Under the pieces are notes generated by a model that was not told where the DNA came from, searched no databases, and saw nothing but the letters and a program-made list of their open reading frames with translations. The translations under genes and the position numbers were made by a program. A DNA stretch of 64,000 bases from Erinaceus europaeus (Eukaryota > Chordata > Mammalia > Eulipotyphla > Erinaceidae): the NCBI RefSeq assembly GCF_950295315.1, contig NC_080171.1, positions 90,393,016 through 90,457,015 of the forward strand, written 5' to 3'. Positions 54,940 to 64,000 of the stretch are shown here, in pieces (the stretch's first letter is position 1; every line of letters begins with the position of its first letter).

Positions 54940-55455
54940 AGGCAGAAAGTAGTGAAGTCATGGGCTTCTTGGAATATACCTAAAATAGACTTCCTAGTTT
55001 CTTCCAACATGAAGACCCCAAATTTCATCTGCTATATTCTTGTCTTTAGGTTCCTGATTACTAAACAATTTGTTCTGCTTTATATCTTAATGCTTTCCAG
55101 CTACCAAGTTGCAGATACTACCATGATGCCAACCTGACTGAGCAGATGACCTCAACAATCAGTCCTGGAACCCCACCTCACTAGAGCTGTACCCAGTTAG
55201 GGAAAGATAGCAACAGGCTGGGTGTATGGATTGACCTGCCAATGCCCATGTCCACCGGGGAAACAATTACAGAAGCCACATCTTCCACCTTCTGCTCCCT
55301 ATAAAGAGCATTGGTCCATACTCCCAGAGGGATAAAAAATAGAGAAGCTTCCAACTGAGTGAATGAGATGTGAAACTCTGGTGGTGGGAATTGTGTGGAA
55401 TTGTATCCCACAACCTTGTTGATAATTATTAAATCACTAACAAAATAAAATAAGA
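54940..55455 (+). mobile_element. L1 3' end
   Basis: From tcttggaatatacctaaaatag to ttattaaatcactaac it matches 33130-33620 block by block. It is 5'-truncated. Confidence 0.8.
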
Positions 55456-55845
55456 GTTTAAAGTGCACTCATAAGCAATCAGGAAGGTCATCATAGATGA
55501 TGAATAGATGTAAAGCTGATTAATATATATAAATAAATAACCAGTTTTTCTCTACTGGACACAGTTTGCATTTCTAGGGATAATAATTATCATTATTAAT
55601 TTTATTCAAATTACATAATGGTATAGTAACTCAAACACTGTAAATGCAGCTATAACCCAGACAGGCTAAATAGATAAGATATACCCCAATAGTCTTTCTT
55701 TTCTTTTCTTTCTTTTTTTCCCATTTCAAAGTCTTCCACACATTTCCTAACAGTCCCAAGTGCTGATAAGTTTCCCCTTATGACAATATTTATGAATTTT
55801 CCCAGAGAATCACACAAAGTCTGTCATTTACATTCCTTTATAGAA
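55456..55845. other. AT-rich sequence with a (CTTTT)n stretch at 55690-55725
   Basis: Nothing besides the pyrimidine run is recognised. Confidence 0.35.
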
Positions 55846-56045
55846 AAAAAGATTTATTTTATTTCTTCCTTTATTTCTTTCTTCTTTCTTTCTTTGCTTC
55901 CTTCTTTATCTCTTTATTCAAGGGTGAGTGAGAAGGAAAGAAAGCGAGGGCATCACTCATTTATATGCAATGCCAGGGATCACACTCAAAGCTTCATGCT
56001 TCCAAGTCCTACTCTATACCATTATGCTACATCCCTAGCTCCAAA
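55846..56045 (-). mobile_element. Old SINE, minus strand
   Basis: T-rich tail with CTTT units, aaggaaagaaagcgagggc, gggatcacactcaaagc and ccattatgctacatccc. Confidence 0.55.
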
Positions 56046-56204
56046 TATCCATCTTTTGACACACTCAGAGTGACTATTTGCATCCTTACTTCCTTTTGTG
56101 TGTGTGTGTGATTCATGATCAGTTCTCAGTTCTCACCAGTCTTCCATATTTAGGTCTCTCAACAAGCTGCCAAGATGTTAAGGGACTGGATTGAAGAGCT
56201 GGTT

Positions 56205-56345
56205 TCATCTTTCTTTTGTTTCTTTCTAGTTGTAAAAGTCATAACCTCTCTATAAGCCTCAGATTCCTCAACTATAAAATGTTTATTATGAATTCTCTGC
56301 CACAGGGTCTTTGTTTCTGAGATTCAAATGATGTTACAGAACGGT
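56205..56345 (+). mobile_element. MIR fragment
   Basis: ataagcctcagattcctcaac and tataaaatgtttattatgaa match the MIR core (gcctcagtttcctcatctgtaaaatg). Confidence 0.65.
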
Positions 56346-56539
56346 GTGATATTTCCTTGATCTAGTATTTTAGGGATGTGTAGCATAGTAGCACTTAGGT
56401 TTATCTATCAGAATAAGAGTTTATTAGAAGGAGTATGAAGGGCATATATCAATTCAAAAAAGTGAAATTATTCTGGGGAGTACAGTTATCTGCATCCAAG
56501 TGATACTATTACCATTTATAAGTTATCAAATAACAGCAG

Positions 56540-56725
56540 TGCTTATTATTAGTTACTTATTACATGCTAGGCACTGCGCTAAAAGTTTCATAGACATTAT
56601 TATTTTATCTTTAATACTAACTTTTGAAGTAGATATTTATTTATCTTCCTTTTATAAAAGAGAAGCAAAAGTGTCAACGAAGTAACCTTCTTAGGATTTC
56701 ATAGCTAGCAAATGCTGCTTCTAGC
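56540..56725 (+). mobile_element. MIR fragment
   Basis: ttacatgctaggcactgcgctaa, ctttaatactaac and cataagctagcaaatg-like segments follow the MIR 3' order. Confidence 0.65.
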
Positions 56726-57044
56726 ATTCAGATAAAGCTCTCTGTTAATAGAAAAATGCTTACCATTAATTACTGTGCAAAATGGGCTTATTGGAAAATG
56801 GCTGAAAATTAGTTGGAATGGTTGCTTGCTTGCAAATTCTCTTGCTGAGGTACACCTTCTATTTATACTTTCCCTAAGAATGTCATTAGATTATTTCTCA
56901 GTATTAACTATTGGGCATCTTTATTGTACAAAGTTTGGGCCAGTAACTTAAAAATGGGGACCTAATTTGTGTACATTGTGTACAAGACATTCTGTGGGTT
57001 CAAGAAATTCACCAGAGTCACTAAGAATACAGATTCCAGATTCT
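56726..57044. other. No recognisable feature
   Basis: Nothing I can support. Confidence 0.3.
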
Positions 57045-57330
57045 GAGGCTCTGGTGGGTCATGTACTTACCCAGTAGACTACACATGTTACCATGCAGGA
57101 AGACCCAGGTTAAAGCCCCAATTCCTGCCTACAGGGAGGAGGTTCAGGAGTGTTGGAGCATTGCTGTATGTGTCTCTATTTCTTTCTACCTACCCCTTTC
57201 CTTCTCAGTGTCTCTTTCTCTACAAAACTAAAAGGAAAAAAGACAAAAAGTGATGACTATAGAGGCAAGTGGACATTGTGCAGGCTCCACTTCCCAGCTG
57301 TAACCCTGGTGTCAAAACAAAACAAAGCAA
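57045..57330 (+). mobile_element. Old tRNA-derived SINE with tail
   Basis: ccagtagactacacatgttacc, caggttaaagccccaattcc, CT body and a ctgtaaccctggtgtcaaaac tail domain. Confidence 0.65.
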
Positions 57331-57359
57331 CAACAAAATATAGACTCTGGGATCTCACT

Positions 57360-57485
57360 GGGTTTGTATCACTCATTGCTCCAGGCCCTGACTCTTACCA
57401 TACATTAAATGTGACTCCTTGTAACTACGTGTCAACAACTTTACTGTAAACCATAGCTCCCTCAATAAAATGATAAAGTAAAAAG
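57360..57485 (+). mobile_element. Old L1 3' terminus
   Basis: gtgtcaacaactttactgtaaacc and ccctcaataaaatgataaag equal the end at 60280-60330. Confidence 0.75.
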
Positions 57486-57599
57486 GAAAAGAGGAGGAGG
57501 TGGAGGAGAAGATGATGGAGAAGGATAAGGAAACAATGGGAAAGAAGGAAAAGAAGAAGGTAAGGATGGGAAGGGAAGGTGAACATATGGAGTGAAAGA

Positions 57600-57735
57600 T
57601 AAAAGAAAGTGAGTCTTTAGACAACTTACTTATCTTTGTGCATGCCAATTTGCTAATATACAGGGTATTAGAAATAATAGCTACAGCATTGGATGATTTC
57701 AAGGAATCAGTGAAAAAATGTTAAGCACTTAGCCA
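57600..57735 (+). mobile_element. MIR-like fragment
   Basis: ctttgtgcatgccaatttgctaat, ggtattagaaataatagctac and agtgaaaaaatgttaagcac fit MIR. Confidence 0.5.
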
Positions 57736-58017
57736 ATCACTGCAAAATGATAACTATTATTATTAACATGAAGTTTTATATCAATATTAACAGAGAACAT
57801 TGCATGATGCATAGCAACTAATGCAAAAATAAATCGGCTGTTTAGTCAATGTCTTCTTTTTATAAATAAAAAAATAAATGGGCTGTATCAGATTTCCTCA
57901 AATAGTTATTGTGTAGGAATGAGGCATTGAGTCTTGATAGCCAGGCATCACTTCTTTTTTTATAAATCTCAAGAATATTAATAGGTTTGTTTTTGGACCG
58001 TAAACAAACGCTCTGTG
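57736..58017. other. No recognisable feature
   Basis: Nothing I can support. Confidence 0.3.
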
Positions 58018-58190
58018 GACTGTCAAGATAGTTCACTTGGATTGTGTGCCTTCTTTGACATGACCCAAGCATGACCCAGGTTCATTCCTGACCCTGCTGA
58101 ACTGAGGGAAGTTTCAGTGCTGTGGTGTCTTTCTCACTGTTTCTCTACCTCTATTTTTGCTTCTCTTTCTGAAAAACAAATTGAGTTAAA
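58018..58190 (+). mobile_element. Old tRNA-derived SINE
   Basis: ctgtcaagatagttcacttgg head, acccaggttcattcctgacc B-box region and a CT-rich body. Confidence 0.55.
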
Positions 58191-58224
58191 ATGTTGAAGT
58201 CCCAGTAATGACAATAAATGAATG

Positions 58225-58470
58225 TGTATTTTATGAAGTAAGAGTTTTTCTTCTCCTCCTTATTTTTCCTTTGTCATCCCCAGGGTTTCACTTCTCTAAG
58301 CCAACTCTTTCACATAGAAAAAGAACAAGATTCAGGGAATCTCTACTGGGAAAGGTACTATTGCAACAAAACTTTCTCCAATGTGTTGGGGGCTGTGTTT
58401 GAACTTGGGTCTTGTGCATGACAAAGCAGGTATTATCCACGTGAACTAACTTGCCAACTCAATAGAGTGT
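58225..58470 (-). mobile_element. Old SINE, minus strand
   Basis: catccccagggtttcacttc, gtttgaacttgggtcttgtgc and a head-complement-like ccacgtgaactaacttgcc. Confidence 0.45.
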
Positions 58471-58932
58471 TTTCAAGGGGGCAAAGGTAAACTTCCCAAA
58501 GTAGCATAAGTATAATAATGAAAAGTATAAGAAAGCTTTAGAAGGAATTCAGAAACAAGAGGTATATCTGGTTCCTGAAATATCAAGTCCAGAAAATATG
58601 ACTCCCTGTTTGCTCTTCAAGGTTGCTCATGTGTGTTTCTTCTGGCTTAGTTGGTTTCAAACTGTTTCCTCAGCCAACATTGTATGACCCCCATAATGTC
58701 TCACACACATTGGTATACTTAAGCCCTGTAATTCATAGGATCCTATCAAATTTTAGCTCATTGATCTGTCCAATTCTACATTTCTAGGAGAAAAAGTTGA
58801 AATGAAAAAGTTCAATTTCTAGGTTTTCTCTTTGATAGTAATCCTAACTTGTTCAATCAGCTTTGATATTAAGTACTCATTAATTTTTGGATGCCAACTT
58901 AACCACATATTCAAATTCTTTAAATTCCATAA
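58471..58932. other. No recognisable feature
   Basis: Nothing I can support. Confidence 0.3.
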
Positions 58933-59105
58933 AGTGGGCCTAAAGAGATAACTCAGCTGGCAGGGTACATGCCTTGCTATATATGTTACCCAGTTTGAAC
59001 TCTAGTACCCCAGAGAAGTTGTCATGAAACCAAAGGAAACTTCACTCCTTGTTACTTCTGCCTTTCTCTTCATTTCTCACTTTCTTAATAAAAAAATGAC
59101 CTAGA
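58933..59105 (+). mobile_element. Old tRNA-derived SINE
   Basis: gggcctaaagagataactcag and ctggcagggtacatgccttgc with cagtttgaactctagtacccc are A-box and B-box regions of the old family. Confidence 0.7.
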
Positions 59106-59869
59106 AGCAGTGAAATTATGCATGCACAAGGCCCTGAAAAAAAAGTCCATAAAGTTAATTGCCTTCAGACAAAAAAAAATAAGGGATAGAATTTTGACAA
59201 GTTAAGTAGATTCTCACTATAATTTAGTAATACTCTGGTTATTTACAGTTTGTCCATTTCAAATCCCAGGGAATTTTTTTTTACAGGTAAATGATTATGT
59301 TCTTCTATCCAAGAACAGAGTTTGCACATGCTGTTGTTAACAGCTCTGTGGCTGAGATGTTCCACTTATCCATTGCCCTAGGTGTTTTTAGGTGCTATCT
59401 TGGAGCTCAAGGCTTGGCTGTGTCTTGACTTTGCCCTCTAATATCACTGTGAATCAACGGTATATTTGTTTAATAGAATTTGACTCGAAAATAGACACAA
59501 GGGAGATTCGTGGTGTAAATATCTAGGGGCATTACTATTAATGTCATCCATTCAGCTGTTGGAAGAAGTGTGCTATTACTCTCCTCCCAGAGCATACATA
59601 TTGGAGCAAAGCATTCTGCTCAAACTCATTAAAACACCTTTATTTTCCTTATGCAAAGATAACTTGAAAGAATGACACTATATGCTGATTTTAAGAGGGC
59701 CACTGAAGGTTTAGGAATTTACTTAAGGGATAGGTTAAGATTCAGATTTTTGCAAAATGACTGTATGGGGTAGTAGGCTAAGTAAGGTAGTAATTTTAGT
59801 TTGAGCACTGAACTAATTGGCACAATTCCCGTATTTTAAGTGTGGCACAATTCCCATATTTTAATTGGA
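59106..59869. other. Apparently unique sequence
   Basis: About 760 bp with no repeat or exon recognised. Confidence 0.35.
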
Positions 59870-60010
59870 GGAACTTGAGAAAGACACTTCTGTAAATCTG
59901 AATTTTATCATGTGTGGAACTGGAGCAGTTTCCTTACAGTGGACTCCTGTGACTATCAAGAAGTTGACAGTTATGGAAATATGAAATACTTCAGGTCTGT
60001 TATCTCACTT
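59870..60010 (+). mobile_element. MIR-like fragment
   Basis: gaacttgagaaagacacttctg and ttttatcatgtgtggaactgg weakly follow the MIR core. Confidence 0.4.
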
Positions 60011-60029
60011 TGCCATTAGATAAAGTGAG

Positions 60030-60350
60030 GACCTGATAAAGAGAAGGATGAATACCATATGATCTCACTCACACAGAAAAGAAACAAGGCCAGAAAGGAA
60101 AAACATGAACTAAAACTTGAATTGAGTTTGGTGTATTGTCCCAAAGCAAGGGATTGTGGAGAAAGAGGAAAGGGAGAGGGCAGGGGAGGGTGTCCTGATG
60201 TATGATGATGGAAAAGGCCTGAAATGGGGTTTGGAATATTTGCAAATACCTATCAAAGGGAGATGAGAAATTGTACCCGTGTGTCAGCAACTGTACTGTA
60301 AACCATTAACCCCCAATAAAATGATAAAATAATAATTAAACATTAAATTT
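60030..60350 (+). mobile_element. Old L1 3' UTR
   Basis: ccatatgatctcactcacac, a GA/GGG-rich middle and attgtacccgtgtgtcagcaac...ccaataaaatgataaaataa. Confidence 0.75.
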
Positions 60351-60454
60351 AAAAAAGAAAATGTTGATCTTGGAAAATCAAGTGGTTTGATAGCTGTCAC
60401 ATAATTTGGTGCCATAACAGTAAAATTAATTTCTCTTTTTTTTTCAAATGATTT

Positions 60455-60730
60455 CTTTGGGGGGGGCTTAATGGTTTATTGTAAAGTTGTTGACCCTAGG
60501 TACAATTTCTCATCTCCTCACATTAGGTATCTGCAAAAACATTCTCACCCCTAACTCAGCTTCTTTTCCAACTTTGTGCATGGGAACCCCAGTGACCTCT
60601 CCATTCTCTCCTATATCTTCTGAGAGAAGCCAAAAGGTAAAGGAAAAATACTAGGTGATGTAATTTATAGGTGGAACTTAAGAGACAAGGAAGGTAAGTA
60701 AAACTCAAATCTCTTTAACTCTCATGCTAA
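60455..60730 (-). mobile_element. Old L1 3' end with 5' inversion, minus strand
   Basis: Positions 60465 to about 60610 are the reverse complement of the L1 end (compare 60240-60310). Positions about 60620-60720 are plus-oriented L1 (aggtgatgtaatttataggtgg). The layout suggests twin priming. Confidence 0.55.
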
Positions 60731-60859
60731 AATCAAAAAGAGCTATTTTTGAGAACCTAAGGACATATTGGTTATATGGCATTTATAACAGGGTAGATTT
60801 GTGATTGAGGGGCTTGAAATGTGATCTGTCTCAAGACTCCTTACATGCTATATGCATAA

Positions 60860-60985
60860 TGATATGTCAGTCCAGCTACTTAATTCTTATAGACATCAGT
60901 TTTCTTATATGAAAAATGAGTACACTGATTATGGAAGTTCAAAGAATTGTTATGAGTTAGAGAATGTGCATGTTTATGGGGAGTG
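60860..60985 (+). mobile_element. MIR fragment
   Basis: acatcagttttcttatatgaaaaatg and caaagaattgttatgagttagag parallel the MIR core. Confidence 0.6.
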
Positions 60986-61089
60986 TTTGGAATTCTAAAT
61001 AAAAATTAGTTTGTTGATAAACTTAAAGCAGTAGATGTTTGTAATAGATGATAATTGAGCTTTTATCATTTTAGATGCACTATTACTAT

Positions 61090-61218
61090 ATTTGTTTGAT
61101 ATGACGTAAAATTGAGAAAACAGAGAGGGAAAGAGAAAGAGAGACACCTGCACCTTTATCACTTGTCAAGCTTCTTCCCCTGCAGGTGGGGAGTAGGAGT
61201 TTGAACCTCCAAATAGAC
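61090..61218 (-). mobile_element. SINE fragment, minus strand
   Basis: GAGA body and cttcttcccctgcaggtggggag, then gagtttgaacctcc. Confidence 0.75.
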
Positions 61219-61299
61219 ACACTATAATCTAATCACAACAGGATTCTACCACTCTCCAACTACTTTGCATACTGTGTTGAATCTGACCTTGGTCCAGAT

Positions 61300-61560
61300 T
61301 CTCTCTTAATCTGGAATTTCTTCAAAACATGTTCTGCCTCTGAACCCCCCTTTTTGTCTTCTAAATTTTAATTCAAAAGTCACCATATTATTAAAATCCT
61401 CCCAAATCTATGTGGGTGATTCCTAACCCTGCATTACTGTTCACTGTTATTTTATTTAGAATGTCTCACTCTGCAGGCCTCTCTTGAAGAGAGATCCAAT
61501 TTACCAATATTATCTTTGTACTAAGTATAATTTCATATATAAAATTGGTACTAATCATTT
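61300..61560 (+). mobile_element. L2-like fragment
   Basis: tcaaaagtcaccatattatta, aaatcctcccaaatc and gtctcactctgcaggcctctcttg parallel the L2 3' end; diverged. Confidence 0.4.
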
Positions 61561-61689
61561 GTTAAATTGAAGCAAAAGTTGTTATTGAACTTGCAAGGTG
61601 TGAATTCTAGGGACACCTTTAGGATTTGGTTTCTGTCAATTCTCCAGATGTTACCGCTTGGGAGAAACAGAACTCTAAACTGACTACTA

Positions 61690-61910
61690 ATTACTCAAGA
61701 GTATTTGCTTTTTTCTTTTTGGGGGAACTGTTTCTCATCCTTACATGATTTTACTGTTTTATGCATTCAGATAGAGAGACAGTGAGAGAGGGAAAGACAC
61801 CAAGAAACTGGAGCTTCCCATGATGCCATAGTATTCCCATATAGTTCCAGGGCATGGGTCACTTTCTTGGCAGGGCATGCACACTGTCTGATAAACTACC
61901 TGGTGACAGC
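61690..61910 (-). mobile_element. Old SINE, minus strand
   Basis: T-rich tail side, agatagagagacagtgagagagg body and a degraded head complement. Confidence 0.5.
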
Positions 61911-62034
61911 CTACAAGTATATTTCTAATAATTTAGTTATAATGTACTGCACACATCACAAAGCAGCCATAGCTCTGTTACTTGCATAATAACTCCCAGA
62001 TGTTAATGCTTATGAGAATTCAATGAAGCAGCTT

Positions 62035-62180
62035 TTACTATTACCCCATGTTACAAATTGATACACTTGAGACTTAGAGAAGTCGGATGATTTGTCTGAG
62101 GTCTTACAAGTAATATATGATGAATTCTGGATTTTCCTCCATAGTTCAAACTTTTAACCACTATTTATACTCCCTCAGAA
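62035..62180 (+). mobile_element. MIR fragment
   Basis: ttactattaccccatgttacaa, gacttagagaagtcgg and gtcttacaagtaatatatgatg follow the MIR core. Confidence 0.65.
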
Positions 62181-63134
62181 TCATAGTAGTCCTCATCAAT
62201 TCCCAAAGCCTTAAAGGGAATTCAAAGCAAAGACAGCAAGCCTCCTTAGCCTACTTCCCAGTTTCTTGGAAGACAGCCACCCCTGGCTTGCTTTTTAAAC
62301 TGTGTACCCACTGTCCCACCTTCCTGTAATCCCAAGAGAGATTCAGCCAGAAAGTGCCTGGGCCAACCTGAGCTTAGACAGGAGGGCTAGAGCAAGAACA
62401 ATAAGAATGATGATGCTATAGTGAAATTTCCCTGCTATTTTGTCCTCACAGTAGAACATTAAGACACTGCAGGGACAGTAAAACAGTTCCCATTGCCCGT
62501 TTTTCTCTCTCTCTGTAATGTAGCCAGAGACTTAAATACGATTGAGTTAATCTTTGAAGAAAACAGAAAATACTGTAACAATAAAGGCCCTAACATGGTT
62601 ACAAATGAGAACTACTGCTCCCTTCTGCATTCTAAATTCTGAGGATAATTCTGCAGAGCTTCATTACCAGAGTATAATTGTGTTATAGAACTCTAAATCA
62701 CCCTGCTACACTTAACTGGCAATAACATTAAGATAGCGCAGATATTCATTTTAATTAAAACATAGCCTCAAACTATTTCCCTACTCTAAGAGGCAAAACT
62801 TTCTTTCCCCATTCCAAAAGAAGGGTTCATTTGTTAGCACATCTGTGTCCAGCAGTAGATAGGATATTGAAGCACAATTAGGAAATACCACTTGCAAGCC
62901 AAGACCAGTGAGGGTTTTACTGAGGAAGAAGCACACCAGGAAACCTGGTTTGGTTCGGTTTTCTTTTTTCTTTTTTTTTTTTTTTACTGATATCTGAAGC
63001 ACTGACAGTAGTAGTTAAAGAGAAAACTGAATCCCAATAATCAGTTCAAGAGTTATGAAAGTAAAAATTGGGATGTACTAACCCAGAGAGTAACAGAAAT
63101 TTTGGTAGCCCAGCAGTCTGCAAGAACTTTTCAC
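62181..63134. other. Apparently unique sequence, poly-T at 62966-62986
   Basis: About 950 bp with no transposon signature except a T run. Complexity is fairly high; this could hold conserved non-coding sequence. No exon can be supported. Confidence 0.4.
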
Positions 63135-63660
63135 TACCTATCATTCACTTAGCAAGTATTTAAAAGCACCATTGTGCTGTGCACTGAGAATGCAGTCATA
63201 TGTAGTATGTGATTCCTTCTTCAAATGGATTATAATTGAAAGAGGGAAGTTGACATGTAAATAATTAATTGCTTTACAAAATCCCCCATAGGAGAGATGG
63301 TGTGATATACATATCTTCTGTCAGGAGAGGACATTTGGGGGAAAATGTTGGAGTGCATGCAGGAGTTTTATAGACAGACAAGTGAATGGCATGCAGAGAA
63401 ATGATATGCTCATAGAACAGGCTTCTATGAAAGAGTCTAGCTTATCAGGGAAATTCTAAGTGGGTCAGTATTGTTGGAGTGTGATGTGTGAAACTTAGGG
63501 GGATAATACTGGTGAGACCCAAGATGTGAAGAATTTTTGGTGCATTGTCAAGGAGTTCAAATTTCATTCTACAGGGGAAGGAGAGTTTGGAAGATTTTTC
63601 TGAGAAGAATGAGAGTGATAGCAACATAACAACTGAGGTTGCGGTACAGATTTTGAAGCT
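63135..63660 (+). mobile_element. Ancient mammalian repeat (unnamed)
   Basis: attcacttagcaagtatttaaaagc, gtgctgtgcactgagaatgcag, and later caaggagttcaaatttcattctacag match a common old repeat type whose name I do not recall. Confidence 0.45.
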
Positions 63661-63789
63661 TGGTCTTCAAGACTTAAAGTTACATTTTTAGTCATAAGAA
63701 AATATGAATAAAATAACAAGAACAGCAATGCTAACATCTTTCTATTTGTGCATGTGTGATTCGGCAACAGTATTGTACTTAATTCTTAG

Positions 63790-63960
63790 GTGCTGCAGGA
63801 TTAGCATTCGCCCTTTTGCATCTGTGGAAACAGAGGCAGTGATAGGTTGAGGAAGTTGCTTACCACAATTACCCAGGTATGGTTAGGATTCAGATTTTGG
63901 CCTGTCTGATTTCCAGTCCTCTGTTCAGAACTGCAGCCATTCAGCAGATTTCTTCAGTGT
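63790..63960 (+). mobile_element. MIR fragment
   Basis: catctgtggaaacagaggcagtg, gaggaagttgcttaccacaatt and ttaggattcagattttggcctg match the MIR core and 3' part. Confidence 0.7.
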
Positions 63961-64000
63961 TGCTTATCAGTAGTCACTCTCTTCAGCATCCTATTTTTCC

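Overview
This window is mammalian nuclear DNA, AT-rich and packed with retrotransposons. It has no complete host protein-coding gene. I infer a hedgehog-like eulipotyphlan (Erinaceus or a close relative) because the young tRNA-derived SINE (full copy at 27680-27983), with its A box, B box, CT-rich body and (AATA)n tail, matches what I remember of hedgehog SINEs. MIR, L2 and other ancient mammalian repeats fit any placental mammal. Species and family names come from recognition, not from a database search.

Layout. 1-6349: SINE and old LINE fragments, then a foreign-looking LINE copy (3246-3670) whose AAG tail has grown into a microsatellite, then an ancient repeat and plain sequence. 6365-12888: L1-A, with a two-monomer 5' UTR, a deleted ORF1, a decayed ORF2, a 3' UTR and a short 3' transduction, all between 15-16 bp target duplications. 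12889-15622: old SINE/L1 pieces. 15641-26371: L1-B, an older full-length element carrying two later insertions, the foreign LINE copy 2 (17876-18586) and the 5'-inverted L1-D (19680-22132), and ending in a roughly 200 bp 3' transduction. 26390-47121: a mosaic of SINEs, L1 3' ends, MIRs, microsatellites, one solo LTR (39417-39873), an LTR fragment, the third foreign LINE copy (45263-45510) and some apparently unique sequence with one candidate 51 bp exon (36751-36801). 47131-52817: L1-C, a minus-strand L1 with a nearly full-length twin-primed 5' inversion. 52818-64000: older L1 3' ends, SINEs, MIR and L2 fragments, and unique sequence.

The most interesting system is a second, non-L1 LINE. Its three copies encode the C-terminus of an arthropod-type non-LTR retrotransposon polymerase (thumb region and a CxC...H...C knuckle). 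All are 5'-truncated, and all end exactly at the stop codon followed by AAG repeats, with no 3' UTR. Two have clean target-site duplications, and copy 2 is still an open frame and sits inside an L1, so this element was active after that L1 inserted. That makes it a candidate for horizontal transfer. Also notable: all three long L1 copies share one in-frame TAA in ORF2 after the reverse-transcriptase core, L1-A and L1-C share a one-base frameshift, and L1-A and L1-B both show 3' transduction.

Nothing here works as an operon or pathway. The parts interact as parasites and hosts: L1 machinery probably mobilised the SINEs, elements insert into one another (giving a relative age order), and transcripts read through weak L1 poly-A signals into flanking DNA. 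Most old-repeat boundaries are approximate.
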